Assembly: GCF_012911605.1 (NCBI RefSeq)
Contig: NZ_JAAMPT010000207.1
Span: 248,001-312,000 of the forward strand
Reading direction: 5' to 3'
DNA length: 64,000 nucleotides
From: Flavobacterium solisilvae
GTDB lineage: Bacteria; Bacteroidota; Bacteroidia; Flavobacteriales; Flavobacteriaceae
Of this stretch, positions 43,694 through 52,989 are shown piece after piece; within the stretch, counting starts at the first letter, position 1; each line of letters opens with the position of its first letter. Under the pieces are notes generated by a model, which saw nothing but the letters and a program-made list of their open reading frames with translations, was not told the DNA's origin and made no database searches. The translations under genes and the position numbers were made by a program.

Positions 43694-45613
43694 ATGAAAA
43701 TAAAATTATGTTTTGTAATTTCTCTTGTTTTTGGAATTACTACTGCTCAAACTCTACAAGAACAAAAGAAGATAATAGCTTCTTATGATTCTGAAAAAAC
43801 AATACAATTATTAAATGAAATTAATAATGATGATGTGCTTCGTCAGTCAAGAGTTAATTATTTCTTAGCTTTAAATCCTGATATAAAGCAACAATTTAAA
43901 AAGGATGGAATTCTTTATAGAATACTAGATGTTATTGATGGTAAACCTCTTTTAATGTCTACAGATAATGCTGCAGCGGGTAGAGCTATTAGAGTTAATC
44001 ATTTGTATCCTGGTGCTTCTTTAGGTCTTTCTTTAGAAGGTAATGGATTTACCGTTGGTGTCTGGGATGGTGGTTCCGTGCTACAAACTCATAATGAGTT
44101 TGTTCTTGATGGAGTAAGCAGGGTTACAACTCCAGATGCATCAGGATTATCTGCAGACTTTCATGCTACCCATGTTGCAGGTACAGTTGGTGCAAGAGGT
44201 GCAACTCCTTCAGCTAAGGGAATGGCTCCAAAGGTTTCTATAAAATCATATACTTGGGATGCTGACTCTGCTGAAGTTATTTCAGAGGTTACTAATAACG
44301 GTTTGTTGGTTTCTAATCATTCTTATGGGATTTTTATATATAATAATGATGGAAGTATGAATGTTCCTGGAGCTTGGTATATGGGATGTTATGGAGATGC
44401 TGCTCGTAATTGGGATCAGATTGTTTATGATTATCCTTATTATTTACCTGTAATGTCTGCTGGTAATGAAGGTACTACGACATACAATGGTGGACTATCT
44501 TTTGGTTACGATAAATTAACTGGAAACAAGACCTCAAAAAATCCATTGATTATTGCTAATGCTAATCCAAATGTTCATCCTGTAACTGGTGTAATGACTT
44601 CTTTAGTCATAAATAATGGAAGTAGCCAAGGTCCAACTGATGACGGAAGAATTAAACCTGATATTGCAGCAGACGGTACAGGGTTATATTCAACTTCAAA
44701 TGCTAGTGATACATCATATGATACTGCTTCAGGAACTTCTATGGCTTCACCTAGTGTTGCTGGAGGATTAATTCTCCTGCAAGAGCATTACAATGATTTA
44801 CATCCTTCAGAGTTTATGCGTTCAGCGACACTAAAAGGACTTGTTTGTCATACTGCTCTAGATGACGCAGCTTCTGTTGGTCCAGATCCTAAATTTGGTT
44901 GGGGATTATTAGATACTAGAGAGTCTGTTATTGTATTGAATAATTCAGTAGCTACAGTGCCAACTTCTATTGTTAATGAGTTAACATTAAGTCAAGCAGG
45001 AACATATAATATTCAAGTAACTGTTAACACTCCTAAAAAATTAAAAGCAACAATTTGTTGGACGGACGTTCCTGGGACAACTAAAAATGGTCAATTGAAT
45101 TCTCCTTCTCCAGCATTAGTAAATGATCTTGATTTAAGAATAATTAAGGGAGAAGAAGTTAATTTTCCGTGGAAATTACAGTTGTCAGATGTTAGCGCTC
45201 CTGCAATAAAAGGTGATAATACTGTAGATAACGTTGAAAAAGTTGAAGTAGAAAATGCTTCAGGTGTTTATACAATTCAAGTAACACACAAAGGAACATT
45301 GTCTGGAGGTTCACAAAACTATAGTTTGATAGTGTCTGGATTTGATCAAGCAAACCTTTCCAATAATAATTTGTCTAAAGAAAAAATTGCAGTTTATCCT
45401 AATCCTGTAGATGATGTTATATTTGTAACCAGTGATTCAAATCAATTTTCGAGGTATGAATTGTATGATATACAAGGAAGATTAATAAGAAAAGAGAACG
45501 TTTCTAATCTAAACAGCTTTGAAATTGAAACAGCTTCATTAACTAAAGGATTATATATGTTGAATCTAACTTCTGAAAATGGAAGTTTTACTCAAAAAGT
45601 AGTAAAAAAATAG
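43694..45613 (+). CDS. T9SS-secreted S8 family serine peptidase
   Basis: A 639-residue subtilisin-like protease exported and released or displayed by the type IX system. Signal peptide about 1-18, a short prodomain-like region to about 115, then the catalytic triad D125 in VGVWDGG, H157 in FHATHVAGT and S349 in SGTSMASPSVAGG. The oxyanion Asn is in SAGNEG. A beta domain (about 415-545) precedes the T9SS type A sorting domain (KIAVYPNPVDDVIFV ... FTQKVVKK). Its position after the SusCD operon suggests supply of peptides to that importer. Confidence 0.93.
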   Translation: MKIKLCFVISLVFGITTAQTLQEQKKIIASYDSEKTIQLLNEINNDDVLRQSRVNYFLALNPDIKQQFKKDGILYRILDVIDGKPLLMSTDNAAAGRAIRVNHLYPGASLGLSLEGNGFTVGVWDGGSVLQTHNEFVLDGVSRVTTPDASGLSADFHATHVAGTVGARGATPSAKGMAPKVSIKSYTWDADSAEVISEVTNNGLLVSNHSYGIFIYNNDGSMNVPGAWYMGCYGDAARNWDQIVYDYPYYLPVMSAGNEGTTTYNGGLSFGYDKLTGNKTSKNPLIIANANPNVHPVTGVMTSLVINNGSSQGPTDDGRIKPDIAADGTGLYSTSNASDTSYDTASGTSMASPSVAGGLILLQEHYNDLHPSEFMRSATLKGLVCHTALDDAASVGPDPKFGWGLLDTRESVIVLNNSVATVPTSIVNELTLSQAGTYNIQVTVNTPKKLKATICWTDVPGTTKNGQLNSPSPALVNDLDLRIIKGEEVNFPWKLQLSDVSAPAIKGDNTVDNVEKVEVENASGVYTIQVTHKGTLSGGSQNYSLIVSGFDQANLSNNNLSKEKIAVYPNPVDDVIFVTSDSNQFSRYELYDIQGRLIRKENVSNLNSFEIETASLTKGLYMLNLTSENGSFTQKVVKK

Positions 45614-45621
45614 TATTTCTT

Positions 45622-45650
45622 TAACCTATTTAGGTAAGTTTTTTTTATCT
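45622..45650 (+). terminator. Weak terminator after S8 peptidase gene
   Basis: A short stem around AACCTATTTAGGT followed by TTTTTTTT. The helix is only about 4-5 bp, so termination may be incomplete. Confidence 0.45.
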
Positions 45651-45662
45651 CTAATTTCTCAT

Positions 45663-45670
45663 TACATTTG
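45663..45670 (+). promoter_or_regulatory. -7 element upstream of putative porin
   Basis: TACATTTG is a perfect TAnnTTTG match 18 bp before the ATG at 45689. No convincing -33 TTTG is seen at the usual spacing. Confidence 0.5.
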
Positions 45671-45688
45671 CGGTACTAAGTAATTGTA

Positions 45689-47638
45689 ATGAGAAATTTT
45701 TTTTTGTTTTGCTTTTTAATAAGTTCAGTTAGTCTTTATTCACAAAGAGCTTTGAGTATGGGTGGTGGTGGAAAACGTGAAAGCGATACAACATCGACAT
45801 TCAAAGATGATAAAAATTTCAAGACATCTACCTTTGACCAATACCGTATTATAACATTACAAAGAGACACAACCTATGTTGATACATCTTTAACCATAAA
45901 AAAAGAATACGAATACAATTACCTTCGTAAAGACATCTTTGGGTTATTACCTTTTTCTAACGAAGGACAAACCTATACAACGCTTGATTACGGATACAAA
46001 AAATATTCGTCATTTCCTGAAATAGGTTTCTCAGGAAAGCACTTCAATTACATGCAACCTAATGATATTAAATATTATTCTGTTGCAACACCAATAACCG
46101 AATTGTATTTTAAAACTACAATGGAGCAAGGACAATCTGTCGACGCTTTAATTGCAGTAAATACATCCGAAAGGTTCAATATCTCCGTTGCTTTTAGAGG
46201 TTTACGTTCTTTAGGGAAATATATAAATCAGCTATCAAGCACAGGAAATTTTCGTTTTACAACTAGTTATAATACTTTAAATAAAAGATATTATCTCAAT
46301 TTTCATTTCACAGGACAAGATTTTCTAAACGGAGAAAACGGCGGAATTACAACGCTAGACCAATTTGAAATTGACGATCCCGATTTTGAAAACCGAGCGC
46401 GACTAGAAGTATATCTTCGTGATGCCAAATCGTTCATGAAAGGGAAACGATATTTCTTTAACCATAATTTCAGAATAAATTCCAAAGAAGCCCAAAACAA
46501 CCTTTACTTGACGCATCAGTTCAACTACGAAACCAAATTTTTTGAGTACAATCAAAAAACACTTGCTTCAACAATTGGGCAAACACGAATTAATCGCTTT
46601 GGAGATTCTTATATTGGCGCAAACATAAATGACCATACTCGCTACAACCGAATGTACAATAAACTCGGAGCAATATATGAAAACAAAACACTAGGAAAAT
46701 TTCAGTTCTTTGTCGAAGATTTCAGATATAACTATTTTTACAACAAAGTGTTAATCCTTGATTCAGGAACCGTTCCAAGTAAATTATCTGATGAAATCAA
46801 CACCGTTGGCGCACAATATGAATACAGAAAAAACAAATGGAACGGAGTTTTCGCCTATTCCAACTCTATTTCAAATCAAGCATTGTCTAATTTTGATGCA
46901 AAACTAAACTACAAACTCAACGAGAAAAACGAGTTCCAGTTTCAGTACCAAATGCTTAATAAAATTCCTGATCACGTTTACAATCTCTACCAAAGCAGTT
47001 TTGTAAACTACAATTGGGCAAACGATTTCAACAACGAAAAAATAAATAATCTTCAAGCAATAGCTAAAACACAGTGGTTTACCGCATCATTAAAAGTAAC
47101 GTCAATCAAAGATTATTTGTATTTCAGCAACGATGCAACTGATGTCCAGCAGCAAATAATTTCCCCAAAACAATACGACAAAACCATAAACTACCTTTCG
47201 GTAAACCTAAGTCGCGAGTTCAAATGGTGGAAATTAGCACTCGACAACACCATTTTGTACCAAGAAGTTGATCAAGAAAACAGCGTGTTAAACGTGCCAA
47301 AAATTACCACACGAAACTCACTATATTTTACTGATTATTTCTTTAAAAAAGCATTGTTTTTGCAAACTGGTTTCACGCTAAACTACTTTACCAAGTATTA
47401 CATGAACGACTACAACCCAGTTGTGACCGAAGCTTTCGTACAAACCGATAGAAAAATTGGCGATTTCCCAATGGTCGATTTCTTCATCAACGCAAGAATT
47501 CGCCAAACCAGAATTTTCCTCAAAGCTGAGCATTTCAACACCATGTTTTCATCCGATAGAAAATACTACACTGCGCCAAATTATCCTTATCGCGACTTCA
47601 TGATTCGCTTCGGATTAGTCTGGAATTTCTTCCAATAA
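45689..47638 (+). CDS. Putative porin (Bacteroidota Porin_10-like outer-membrane protein)
   Basis: A 649-residue protein with a signal peptide (about 1-20, LYSQ). The body alternates amphipathic strands ending with the aromatic C-terminal residue pattern of outer-membrane barrels (IRFGLVWNFFQ, final F before Q). Blocks include GQTYTTLDYGYKKYSSFPEIG, MNDYNPVVTEAFVQTDRKIGDFPMVDFFINARI and RTRIFLKAEHFN. These resemble the proteins called putative porin in Flavobacteriia. Pore function is inferred from the barrel-like composition, not shown. Confidence 0.75.
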   Translation: MRNFFLFCFLISSVSLYSQRALSMGGGGKRESDTTSTFKDDKNFKTSTFDQYRIITLQRDTTYVDTSLTIKKEYEYNYLRKDIFGLLPFSNEGQTYTTLDYGYKKYSSFPEIGFSGKHFNYMQPNDIKYYSVATPITELYFKTTMEQGQSVDALIAVNTSERFNISVAFRGLRSLGKYINQLSSTGNFRFTTSYNTLNKRYYLNFHFTGQDFLNGENGGITTLDQFEIDDPDFENRARLEVYLRDAKSFMKGKRYFFNHNFRINSKEAQNNLYLTHQFNYETKFFEYNQKTLASTIGQTRINRFGDSYIGANINDHTRYNRMYNKLGAIYENKTLGKFQFFVEDFRYNYFYNKVLILDSGTVPSKLSDEINTVGAQYEYRKNKWNGVFAYSNSISNQALSNFDAKLNYKLNEKNEFQFQYQMLNKIPDHVYNLYQSSFVNYNWANDFNNEKINNLQAIAKTQWFTASLKVTSIKDYLYFSNDATDVQQQIISPKQYDKTINYLSVNLSREFKWWKLALDNTILYQEVDQENSVLNVPKITTRNSLYFTDYFFKKALFLQTGFTLNYFTKYYMNDYNPVVTEAFVQTDRKIGDFPMVDFFINARIRQTRIFLKAEHFNTMFSSDRKYYTAPNYPYRDFMIRFGLVWNFFQ

Positions 47639-47642
47639 ATAA

Positions 47643-47732
47643 GGAACGAATCGGTAGAACTCATCAGTAAAAGTAATTCCTGCTTTTCGCGCTACACGGT
47701 AGCTCGCTTCAATCAGGGTTAAACGATAAACT
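47643..47732. repeat. Intergenic repeat element, copy 3
   Basis: Shorter member of the family at 793-931 and 36198-36320: GGAACGAATCGG left block, CCTGCTTTTCGCGCTACACGG in place of the CCTGCTTTTCGTTGCAATC block, no long central hairpin, then CTTCAATCAGGGTTAAACG. It lies between the porin and the cystathionine beta-synthase-like gene, 33 bp before the -7 element TACCTTTG at 47765. Confidence 0.7.
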
Positions 47733-47830
47733 ATCCGAATTTTTGGAAACAATACAAATAGCATTACCTTTGTAAAGAAATAAAAGTCTATTATCTATAA
47801 GTCTATTATTTCTTTTCTCAAAATTTAAAA

Positions 47831-49192
47831 ATGAAATACGCAAAAAACATACTTGAAACTATTGGAAATACACCATTAGTAAAACTTAACAAAGTTGTAG
47901 AAGGAATTGATGCCTTAGTCTTGGCAAAAGTAGAAACCTTCAATCCAGGAAATTCAGTAAAAGACCGAATGGCACTAAAAATGGTCGAAGATGCCGAAGC
48001 CGACGGAAGATTAAAGCCAGGCGGAACTATCATCGAAGGAACATCTGGAAACACCGGAATGGGGTTAGCATTAGCAGCCATCGTAAAAGGTTACAAATGT
48101 ATTTTTGTAATCACCGACAAACAATCCAAAGAAAAAATGGACATACTTCGTGCCGTTGGCGCAAAAGTAATCGTTTGTCCAACCGATGTTGAACCAACAG
48201 ATCCGCGTTCGTATTATTCCGTTTCAAAAAGATTAGGAACCGAAATTCCAAATTCTTGGTACGTAAATCAATACGACAATCCATCAAACGCAACAGCACA
48301 TTACGAACAAACTGGTCCAGAAATTTGGGAACAAACCGAAGGTAAAGTTACACATTTTGTGGTTGGCGTTGGAACAGGTGGAACCATTTCTGGTGTTGCA
48401 AAATACCTAAAAGAAAAAAATCCAAACATCAAAATTTGGGGAATTGATACGTATGGTTCTGTTTTCAAAAAATACCACGAAACTGGAATTTTTGACGAAA
48501 ACGAAATCTATTCATATATTACTGAAGGAATTGGAGAAGACATTCTTCCAAAAAACGTTGACTTTTCATTAATCGACGGATTTACAAAAGTAACCGATAA
48601 AGACGCAGCGGTTTATACTCGTAAAATTGCTCTTGAAGAAGGAATTTTTGTTGGGAATTCAGCTGGTTCATGCATCAAAGGTTTACATCAATTAAAAGAA
48701 CATTTCAAGCCAGAAGATGTTGTTGTAGTTCTTTTTCACGATAGCGGAAGCCGTTATGTTGGTAAAATGTTCAACGACGATTGGATGCGCGAAAGAGGTT
48801 TCCTTGATGAAGAAATCACCAAAGCTGAAGACGTTATCAAAGATCACAAAGACAAGCCATTGGTAATCGTTCGCACGGAAGAATTAGTTTCGCATGCGAT
48901 TGAGCGATTAAAAAAATATAATATTTCTCAAATTCCGGTTATTGATACAACAGGTTTTGTGGGAAGTATCGATGAAACCGATTTGTTCCGTAGTTATGTT
49001 GAAGATAAAAACATAGCCGAAAAACCAATCCGCGAAATTATGGGAAAACCTTATCCAATTGTAAACGCCAATGCGCCAATTGAAGAGATTTCAAAATTAA
49101 TCAACAAAGACAATCAAGCGGTTTTAGTCGATTTAGGAAACGGTAAACATCATATCATTACCAAACACGATATCATTAGTTCGATAAAATAA
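47831..49192 (+). CDS. Cystathionine beta-synthase-like PLP enzyme with CBS domains
   Basis: Fold-type II PLP enzyme of sulfur amino acid metabolism, combining serine or O-acetylserine with homocysteine or sulfide. PLP Lys about K44 in FNPGNSVKDRMALK, followed by GTSGNTGMGLALAA and the phosphate-binding VGTGGTISG. Two CBS modules (about 335-453) end the 453-residue protein (ISQIPVIDTTGFVGSIDETDL, DNQAVLVDLGNGKHHIITKHD). Catalytic core plus CBS pair is the cystathionine beta-synthase layout. The reaction preference is inferred. A zeta-toxin-like gene starts 3 bp after the stop. Confidence 0.88.
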   Translation: MKYAKNILETIGNTPLVKLNKVVEGIDALVLAKVETFNPGNSVKDRMALKMVEDAEADGRLKPGGTIIEGTSGNTGMGLALAAIVKGYKCIFVITDKQSKEKMDILRAVGAKVIVCPTDVEPTDPRSYYSVSKRLGTEIPNSWYVNQYDNPSNATAHYEQTGPEIWEQTEGKVTHFVVGVGTGGTISGVAKYLKEKNPNIKIWGIDTYGSVFKKYHETGIFDENEIYSYITEGIGEDILPKNVDFSLIDGFTKVTDKDAAVYTRKIALEEGIFVGNSAGSCIKGLHQLKEHFKPEDVVVVLFHDSGSRYVGKMFNDDWMRERGFLDEEITKAEDVIKDHKDKPLVIVRTEELVSHAIERLKKYNISQIPVIDTTGFVGSIDETDLFRSYVEDKNIAEKPIREIMGKPYPIVNANAPIEEISKLINKDNQAVLVDLGNGKHHIITKHDIISSIK

Positions 49193-49194
49193 AC

Positions 49195-49764
49195 TTGAAA
49201 GAAAAAAACATCTATATCATTGCAGGTTGTAACGGAGCTGGAAAAACAACAGCTTCGTTTACTATTTTGCCCGAGATTTTAGATTGTAAAGAGTTTGTCA
49301 ACGCCGACGAAATTGCCAAAGGACTTTCTCCATTTCAACCCGAAAAAGTAGCCTTTGAAGCCGGAAGAATTATGCTCGAAAGAATTGAAACGTTGTTAAA
49401 ATCAAATGAAAATTTTGCCTTTGAAACAACTTTATCAACCAAAACATACAAGCAAAAATTAATTCAAGCCAAAACAAACGGATTTAAAGTAAAGTTACTT
49501 TTCTTTTGGTTGCCAACTATTGAAATGGCAATAAATAGAGTTGCGGTTAGAGTTTCTGAAGGTGGACATAATATTCCAACAGAAGTAATAGCAAGAAGAT
49601 ATTCTCGCGGAATTGAAAACTTATTCAAAATTTATATACCTTTGTGCGACAGTTGGATGCTTTTTGACAATGAAGAAAATCCCGAGATTATTGCTAAAGG
49701 ATTGATTAATGAAGAGATTGAAGTATTTGATAATAACAAATGGAATCTAATTACTAATTTTTAG
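49195..49764 (+). CDS. Zeta toxin-like AAA/P-loop kinase
   Basis: A 189-residue P-loop protein resembling zeta toxins (UDP-GlcNAc kinases) or related small kinases. Walker A is GCNGAGKTTAS at 11-21. Further matches are NADEIAKGLSPF, FAFETTLSTKTY, LLFFWLPTIEMAINRVAVRVSEGGHN and a lid-like RRYSRGIENLF. The start is TTG at 49195, only 2 bp after the preceding stop, so it is co-transcribed with the cystathionine beta-synthase-like gene. A 57-residue protein follows 9 bp downstream and may be its antitoxin. Confidence 0.75.
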   Translation: MKEKNIYIIAGCNGAGKTTASFTILPEILDCKEFVNADEIAKGLSPFQPEKVAFEAGRIMLERIETLLKSNENFAFETTLSTKTYKQKLIQAKTNGFKVKLLFFWLPTIEMAINRVAVRVSEGGHNIPTEVIARRYSRGIENLFKIYIPLCDSWMLFDNEENPEIIAKGLINEEIEVFDNNKWNLITNF

Positions 49765-49773
49765 AATTAAAAT

Positions 49774-49947
49774 ATGAGTAAAAAAGATGTAAATAAGACA
49801 GATGATTTTCATAAAAAAGTTATGAAAGGATTGAAGTTATCTTATGAACGACTTATTCAAAGCAAAATCGAGAAAAACCAATCGGTTGTCATTATGCGCG
49901 ATGGAAAAGTAATCACCGTTAAAGCTTCTGAACTACACAAACTATAA
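49774..49947 (+). CDS. Small protein following zeta-like gene, possible antitoxin
   Basis: An ATG at 49774 opens a 57-residue frame ending at a TAA at 49947: MSKKDVNKTDDFHKK at the start, then GLKLSYERLIQSKIEKNQ and VIMRDGKVITVKASELHKL. It is highly charged and has a beta-hairpin-like end (VVIMRDGKVITVKA). It lies 9 bp after the zeta-like gene on the same strand and with similar codon use, so it is probably translated from the same message. It is not a recognised antitoxin family; the pairing is inferred. Confidence 0.6.
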   Translation: MSKKDVNKTDDFHKKVMKGLKLSYERLIQSKIEKNQSVVIMRDGKVITVKASELHKL

Positions 49948-49989
49948 TTCTTTTTTTATTTGGTGAAAATTAGTGAAATTCGTGTGAAA

Positions 49990-51636
49990 TCATTCTCCAA
50001 TCAAAACACCCGAAATATTCCACGAACTAAAACTCGTTCCTTCAGGCAAACCTTGTGGAATTTTGATTTGCATAACATGTGTTCCAGCTTCTAAATCACC
50101 CAAATCGATATAAATTGGAAACGTTACCATTCCAGGACACCAATTCGAACGGCTATAATCTGACGATGATAATCCATTTGGAAAATTCCCCGATGCTGGA
50201 TTATACAATCGATACGAACCACAATCCTGTCGCCAAGGCGTGAAACTGAAAGTTTCTTTTCCATCTAAATAAACGGAATTCTTTTTCGGAACAAATTCAT
50301 CGCCGTTTTCCCAACCACCATGACCAGTTGTAATATAACGTAGTTTGACGTTTTTCATTGGCTTATAAAGAGTGAAATTTACTTCAAGACCTTTTTCGTT
50401 ATTAAACATAGTGCCATATTCTTGTCCAGCCATTTCCATTACGTTATTGGTACAAAATAGCGGAATAATTTCTTTCGCTTTAACCGAATTTTCTTCCGGA
50501 TGAATAGTAATATTTGCCGAAACTTTGTGTCCGCCTTTGTCATAATTGCCAATGTTGATGCCAATCCAAACTTCTTTTTCACTCAACAAACTAGCCAAAT
50601 CCGAAATATCCTGACGATATATCACTTTATCATGCCAATTTTTATCTTTTAACTCCAAATAATTATATTGCTTAACACCAAAAGGAGTGAAGAAACGCAT
50701 CATTTCAATAATTGGATTGTAGTTTTTTGTAACAACAACACCTTGATAATCCTTTCCATTTCCATTAGAATAAATAGGTAGCGATTTCACACCATTTTGT
50801 AATCCGTTTAAAAAAGAGAGTTCTTTGTCGGTTGGAATGATAAAAAACGAACCCGTTCTGTCATAAGCATCGCCATTAGATTGTTCGGTTACATCAGCAA
50901 AAATTTGACTGCCTGATTTTATCGCTGGAAATTTTACTTTTCTAACAGCAATCGTTCCGTTGGCAAATCTCAAGATGGTATCATTTGATTTCGATTCGCT
51001 TGAAAAATTGATTATTTGTTCTTTGAAAACTTCAATTGTGGTAAATCGACTTTTCCAAACCAAATCTTTATACGTTAAAACGTCAACATTCTTTTTTGGA
51101 AGTGAAACCTCAGGAAAGCTTTTGATTTTTTCCACTTTGGTTGCAGCAATAACAAAATTTCCGTTGCGAACCATTTCGAGAACCAATCCAAGATTTTGTC
51201 CCAAAATAGTTGGCGCACCATTTACTTCCAAGTCTTCAGTGTACCAAAGTTCAATCGTGTTGGAATTGATAATGATTTTAGCTTTTTTGCAATGGTAACC
51301 TAATATTTTTTTGGTTTCTGATAAAAACTCAAAAGTTTGTTTTTTCAATGATGTGCTATCTTTTGTGGAAATAATTTCCCTTTCATTCAAATTAGTCATT
51401 TGCTGAAAAAAGTCATTGCTTCGGTTGATGAAAGTTTGCTCAAAAGGAAATTCACTTTTGTGATTTATTATTTTTTCTGAACTGATTAATGTATGATTAC
51501 TGTTGGTAAAAACCCAAATAGCATCCTGATTTTCAATCAAATTTCCGTTTGAACTTCTTAAAAAAGTAATTTTATAGTTTTGAGATGTAACTACATTGAA
51601 AAAGATAAGAAAGAGAATTAGTATATTTTTTTTCAT
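49990..51636 (-). CDS. PNGase F-like peptide-N-glycosidase with N-terminal GLPLI-like domain
   Basis: Probably removes N-glycans from proteins. The 548-residue protein has a signal peptide (about 1-18) and an N-terminal domain (about 20-190) whose pattern TIELWYTEDLEVNGAPTILG-QNLGLVLEM is like GLPLI proteins. The C-terminal PNGase F-type jelly rolls (about 300-548) show RYITTGHGGWENGDEFVPKK, FTPWRQDCGSYRLYNPASGN, SSSDYSRSNWCPGMVTFPIY, matching the well-known PNGase F segments. The classic enzyme is about 350 residues; this longer two-part layout resembles the second PNGase F type of Elizabethkingia. It is monocistronic. Confidence 0.85.
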   Translation of the reverse strand: MKKNILILFLIFFNVVTSQNYKITFLRSSNGNLIENQDAIWVFTNSNHTLISSEKIINHKSEFPFEQTFINRSNDFFQQMTNLNEREIISTKDSTSLKKQTFEFLSETKKILGYHCKKAKIIINSNTIELWYTEDLEVNGAPTILGQNLGLVLEMVRNGNFVIAATKVEKIKSFPEVSLPKKNVDVLTYKDLVWKSRFTTIEVFKEQIINFSSESKSNDTILRFANGTIAVRKVKFPAIKSGSQIFADVTEQSNGDAYDRTGSFFIIPTDKELSFLNGLQNGVKSLPIYSNGNGKDYQGVVVTKNYNPIIEMMRFFTPFGVKQYNYLELKDKNWHDKVIYRQDISDLASLLSEKEVWIGINIGNYDKGGHKVSANITIHPEENSVKAKEIIPLFCTNNVMEMAGQEYGTMFNNEKGLEVNFTLYKPMKNVKLRYITTGHGGWENGDEFVPKKNSVYLDGKETFSFTPWRQDCGSYRLYNPASGNFPNGLSSSDYSRSNWCPGMVTFPIYIDLGDLEAGTHVMQIKIPQGLPEGTSFSSWNISGVLIGE

Positions 51637-51691
51637 AGAAATTGTTTTTTGTTAAAGTGATTTTCTTACTTTAGTATTTTAGCTTTTTTAC

Positions 51692-52960
51692 ATGAAAGAA
51701 GATTTTCTCCATTATGTCTGGCAATATAAGAAGTTTGATTTTTCAAACCTAAAAACTTCTACTGGAGATTCACTCACCATCATAAATTCTGGGCAATATT
51801 TGCAACTTTCTGGACCTGATTTTTTTAATGCTCAAATTATTTTGAACGAACAAAAATGGGCTGGAAATATTGAAATTCATGTAAAATCGTCCGATTGGTA
51901 TTTGCATCAGCATGAAAAAGATGCAAATTATGATAATGTAATTCTTCATGTCGTTTGGGAAAACGATGCGCCAATTTTTAGAAAAGATAATACTGAAATT
52001 CCAACATTGGAACTTAAAAAATATGTTTCAAAAGAAGTTTTGGAGAATTATTTAAAACTAAAAACAAAAAAAACGTGGATTTATTGTGAAAACGAAATTG
52101 CTTCTATTGATGATTTTTCATTTAACAGTTGGCAAGAACGTTTGTTTTTTGAACGATTGGAGCGAAAAGAAATTCCCATTTTGGAATTGCTAAAAGAAAC
52201 CGAAAACGATTGGGAAGCTGTGTTGTTTTGTATGCTTGCTAAAAATTTTGGTTTGAATACTAATGGCGAAGCGTTTTTAAAAATGGCAAAGTCAATACCG
52301 TTTTCAGTGATTAGAAAAGAGAGTTTTGAAGTCGAAAATTTAGAAGCGTTATTGTTTGGAATGGCAAATTTAATTCCAACAGAAGCAGAGGAAAATTATA
52401 CGAAAGACATCCAGAAAAGATTTGATTATTGTATTCAAAAACATCAGTTTCAAAAGAAAATAATTACGCCAGTTCAGTTTTTTAAACATCGACCTGATAA
52501 TTTTCCAACCATTCGATTGGCACAATTAGCGATGTTATATCATGTGCAACAAAATTTATTTTCCAAGATAATTTCGGTTTCAAACATGGAAGATTTTTAT
52601 CAACTGTTTAATGTTTCGGTTTCAAATTATTGGCAAACACATTATCAATTTGACAAAGAAAGTCCAAGGAAGAAAAAGTCATTTTCTAAGTCATTTATTG
52701 ATTTGTTGGTGATCAATACAATTGTTCCTATTCAGTTTTCATTTGCAAAAAGCCAAGGAAAAGAAATCTCGGAAACAATTTTAGAAACGATGAATGCGGT
52801 TCATCCTGAAAAAAATAATGTCATCGAAAAGTTTGCTACCTTTGGCATTAAATCAAAAAATGCTTTTGAAACACAATCGCTTTTGCAATTAAAAAATGAA
52901 TATTGCGATAAAAGTAAATGTTTAGAATGTGGAATAGGAATTCAACTTTTAAAAGGATGA
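51692..52960 (+). CDS. DUF2851 family protein
   Basis: A 422-residue cytoplasmic protein of the conserved Bacteroidota DUF2851 family. Recognisable are the N-terminal EDFLHYVWQYKKFDFSNL, the stretch SGQYLQLSGPDFFNAQI and SDWYLHQHEKDANYDNVILHVVWEND, and the C-terminal cysteine cluster YCDKSKCLECGIGIQLLKG. The four cysteines near the end (CDKSKC, CLEC) could bind metal. The function is unknown to me. It is followed 29 bp later by the PspC-domain gene and probably shares its message. Confidence 0.88.
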   Translation: MKEDFLHYVWQYKKFDFSNLKTSTGDSLTIINSGQYLQLSGPDFFNAQIILNEQKWAGNIEIHVKSSDWYLHQHEKDANYDNVILHVVWENDAPIFRKDNTEIPTLELKKYVSKEVLENYLKLKTKKTWIYCENEIASIDDFSFNSWQERLFFERLERKEIPILELLKETENDWEAVLFCMLAKNFGLNTNGEAFLKMAKSIPFSVIRKESFEVENLEALLFGMANLIPTEAEENYTKDIQKRFDYCIQKHQFQKKIITPVQFFKHRPDNFPTIRLAQLAMLYHVQQNLFSKIISVSNMEDFYQLFNVSVSNYWQTHYQFDKESPRKKKSFSKSFIDLLVINTIVPIQFSFAKSQGKEISETILETMNAVHPEKNNVIEKFATFGIKSKNAFETQSLLQLKNEYCDKSKCLECGIGIQLLKG

Positions 52961-52989
52961 TTTTTTTATGTGGTAAAAAATAAAAAAAA

